Shown piece by piece: positions 5,487 through 5,898 of a DNA stretch of 5,898 bases (position 1 is its first letter; the number at the start of each line of letters is the position of its first letter). The position numbers were made by a program, and so were the translations under genes. This DNA comes from an uncultured Pseudomonadales bacterium (GTDB lineage: Bacteria; Pseudomonadota; Gammaproteobacteria; Pseudomonadales; Porticoccaceae), in NCBI GenBank assembly GCA_937998635.1, contig CALLDA010000156.1:1-5898 (forward strand), written 5' to 3'. The notes beneath the pieces were generated by a model. It had not been told where the DNA came from. It worked only from the letters and a program-made list of their open reading frames with translations, and ran no database searches.

Positions 5487-5898
5487 ATGACTGATTACGT
5501 TCACTATAAAATAGAAGACGGCATTGCCCATTTGACCATGGATGACGGAAAGGCAAATGCTCTGAATGTGTCGATGAGCAAGGCTTTAGCCGACAACCTC
5601 AACCGGGCCAACGAAGAAGCCGATGTGGTGATAATTTCTGGCCGACCAGGCCTGCTCTGTGCAGGTTTTGATCTCAAGGTGATTAACGGCAGCCCGGAAG
5701 AACGAGAAGCGATGGTCAATGCCGGAGGGCACTTATTGTTAAAGGCCTACCTGCATCCCCAACCGATTGTTATTGCCTGTACTGGCCATGCAATTGCAGC
5801 AGGCGCTTTGTTGACCTTGACGGCGGATTATAGAATCGGTGCTTCGGGTGATTTTAGAATCGGTTTGAACGAAACCTCGATTGGTTTGAGCCTGCCGG
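5487..5898 (+). CDS. Crotonase/enoyl-CoA hydratase-family protein (partial, C-terminus outside window)
   Basis: From ATG at 5487, with GGAG 7 nt upstream, 137 codons run open to the window edge; full-length family members have about 230-270 residues. Crotonase-fold signatures are clear: GKANALN (21-27), the first oxyanion-hole segment LLCAGFDLK (56-64), and the second oxyanion segment GHAIAAGALLTLTADYRIG (100-118), with G106 as a likely backbone NH donor. GLNETSIGL (126-134) follows, where E129 aligns with the first catalytic Glu (E144) of enoyl-CoA hydratase. The second catalytic residue (E164 position) lies beyond the window, so hydratase, isomerase or hydrolase activity cannot be separated. 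It should act on an acyl-CoA thioester in the cytosol. Proximity to the SDR gene suggests linked steps on one CoA substrate or its product (inference). Confidence 0.93.
   Translation, partial: MTDYVHYKIEDGIAHLTMDDGKANALNVSMSKALADNLNRANEEADVVIISGRPGLLCAGFDLKVINGSPEEREAMVNAGGHLLLKAYLHPQPIVIACTGHAIAAGALLTLTADYRIGASGDFRIGLNETSIGLSLP

Overview
This window looks like chromosomal DNA of a free-living gammaproteobacterium, possibly a marine heterotroph. The basis is moderate GC content, Shine-Dalgarno-type ribosome sites, and a family mix (class II aldolase-like protein, DUF2889, GDCCVxC, HxlR, acyl-CoA-type SDR, crotonase) common in such genomes. The taxonomic call is inference. No RNA genes, insertion sequences, CRISPR arrays or phage genes were seen.

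Layout. Bases 1-590 (minus) hold the 5' part of a class II aldolase/adducin-family gene that runs out of the window. A 403-bp gap (591-993) follows, with a perfect 20-bp palindrome near the aldolase-gene side. Bases 994-2247 (plus) encode a complete NhaP-type (CPA1) cation/proton antiporter. It converges, across 43 bp, on three minus-strand genes: a DUF2889 protein (2291-2896), a 70-residue cysteine-rich GDCCVxC-type protein (3020-3232) and a glutathione S-transferase (3394-4002). Divergent from the GST gene, across 169 bp, is a plus-strand set: an HxlR-family regulator (4172-4648), an SDR-family protein (4672-5406) and a crotonase/enoyl-CoA hydratase cut by the window end (5487-5898).

How the genes may work together. 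The right half reads as a regulator-centred locus. An HxlR protein with a single N-terminal cysteine sits between a GST and an SDR-crotonase pair. A perfect 10-bp inverted repeat overlaps both its predicted -10 element and its start codon, as expected for autorepression. The simplest model is a response to a reactive or CoA-linked substrate, but the substrate cannot be read from sequence. The SDR has Phe in place of the catalytic Tyr of the YxxxK motif, and the aldolase-like protein lacks the catalytic Glu of sugar-phosphate class II aldolases, so neither should be assigned the textbook reaction of its superfamily. The left half (aldolase-like gene, antiporter) shows no clear functional link to the right half.
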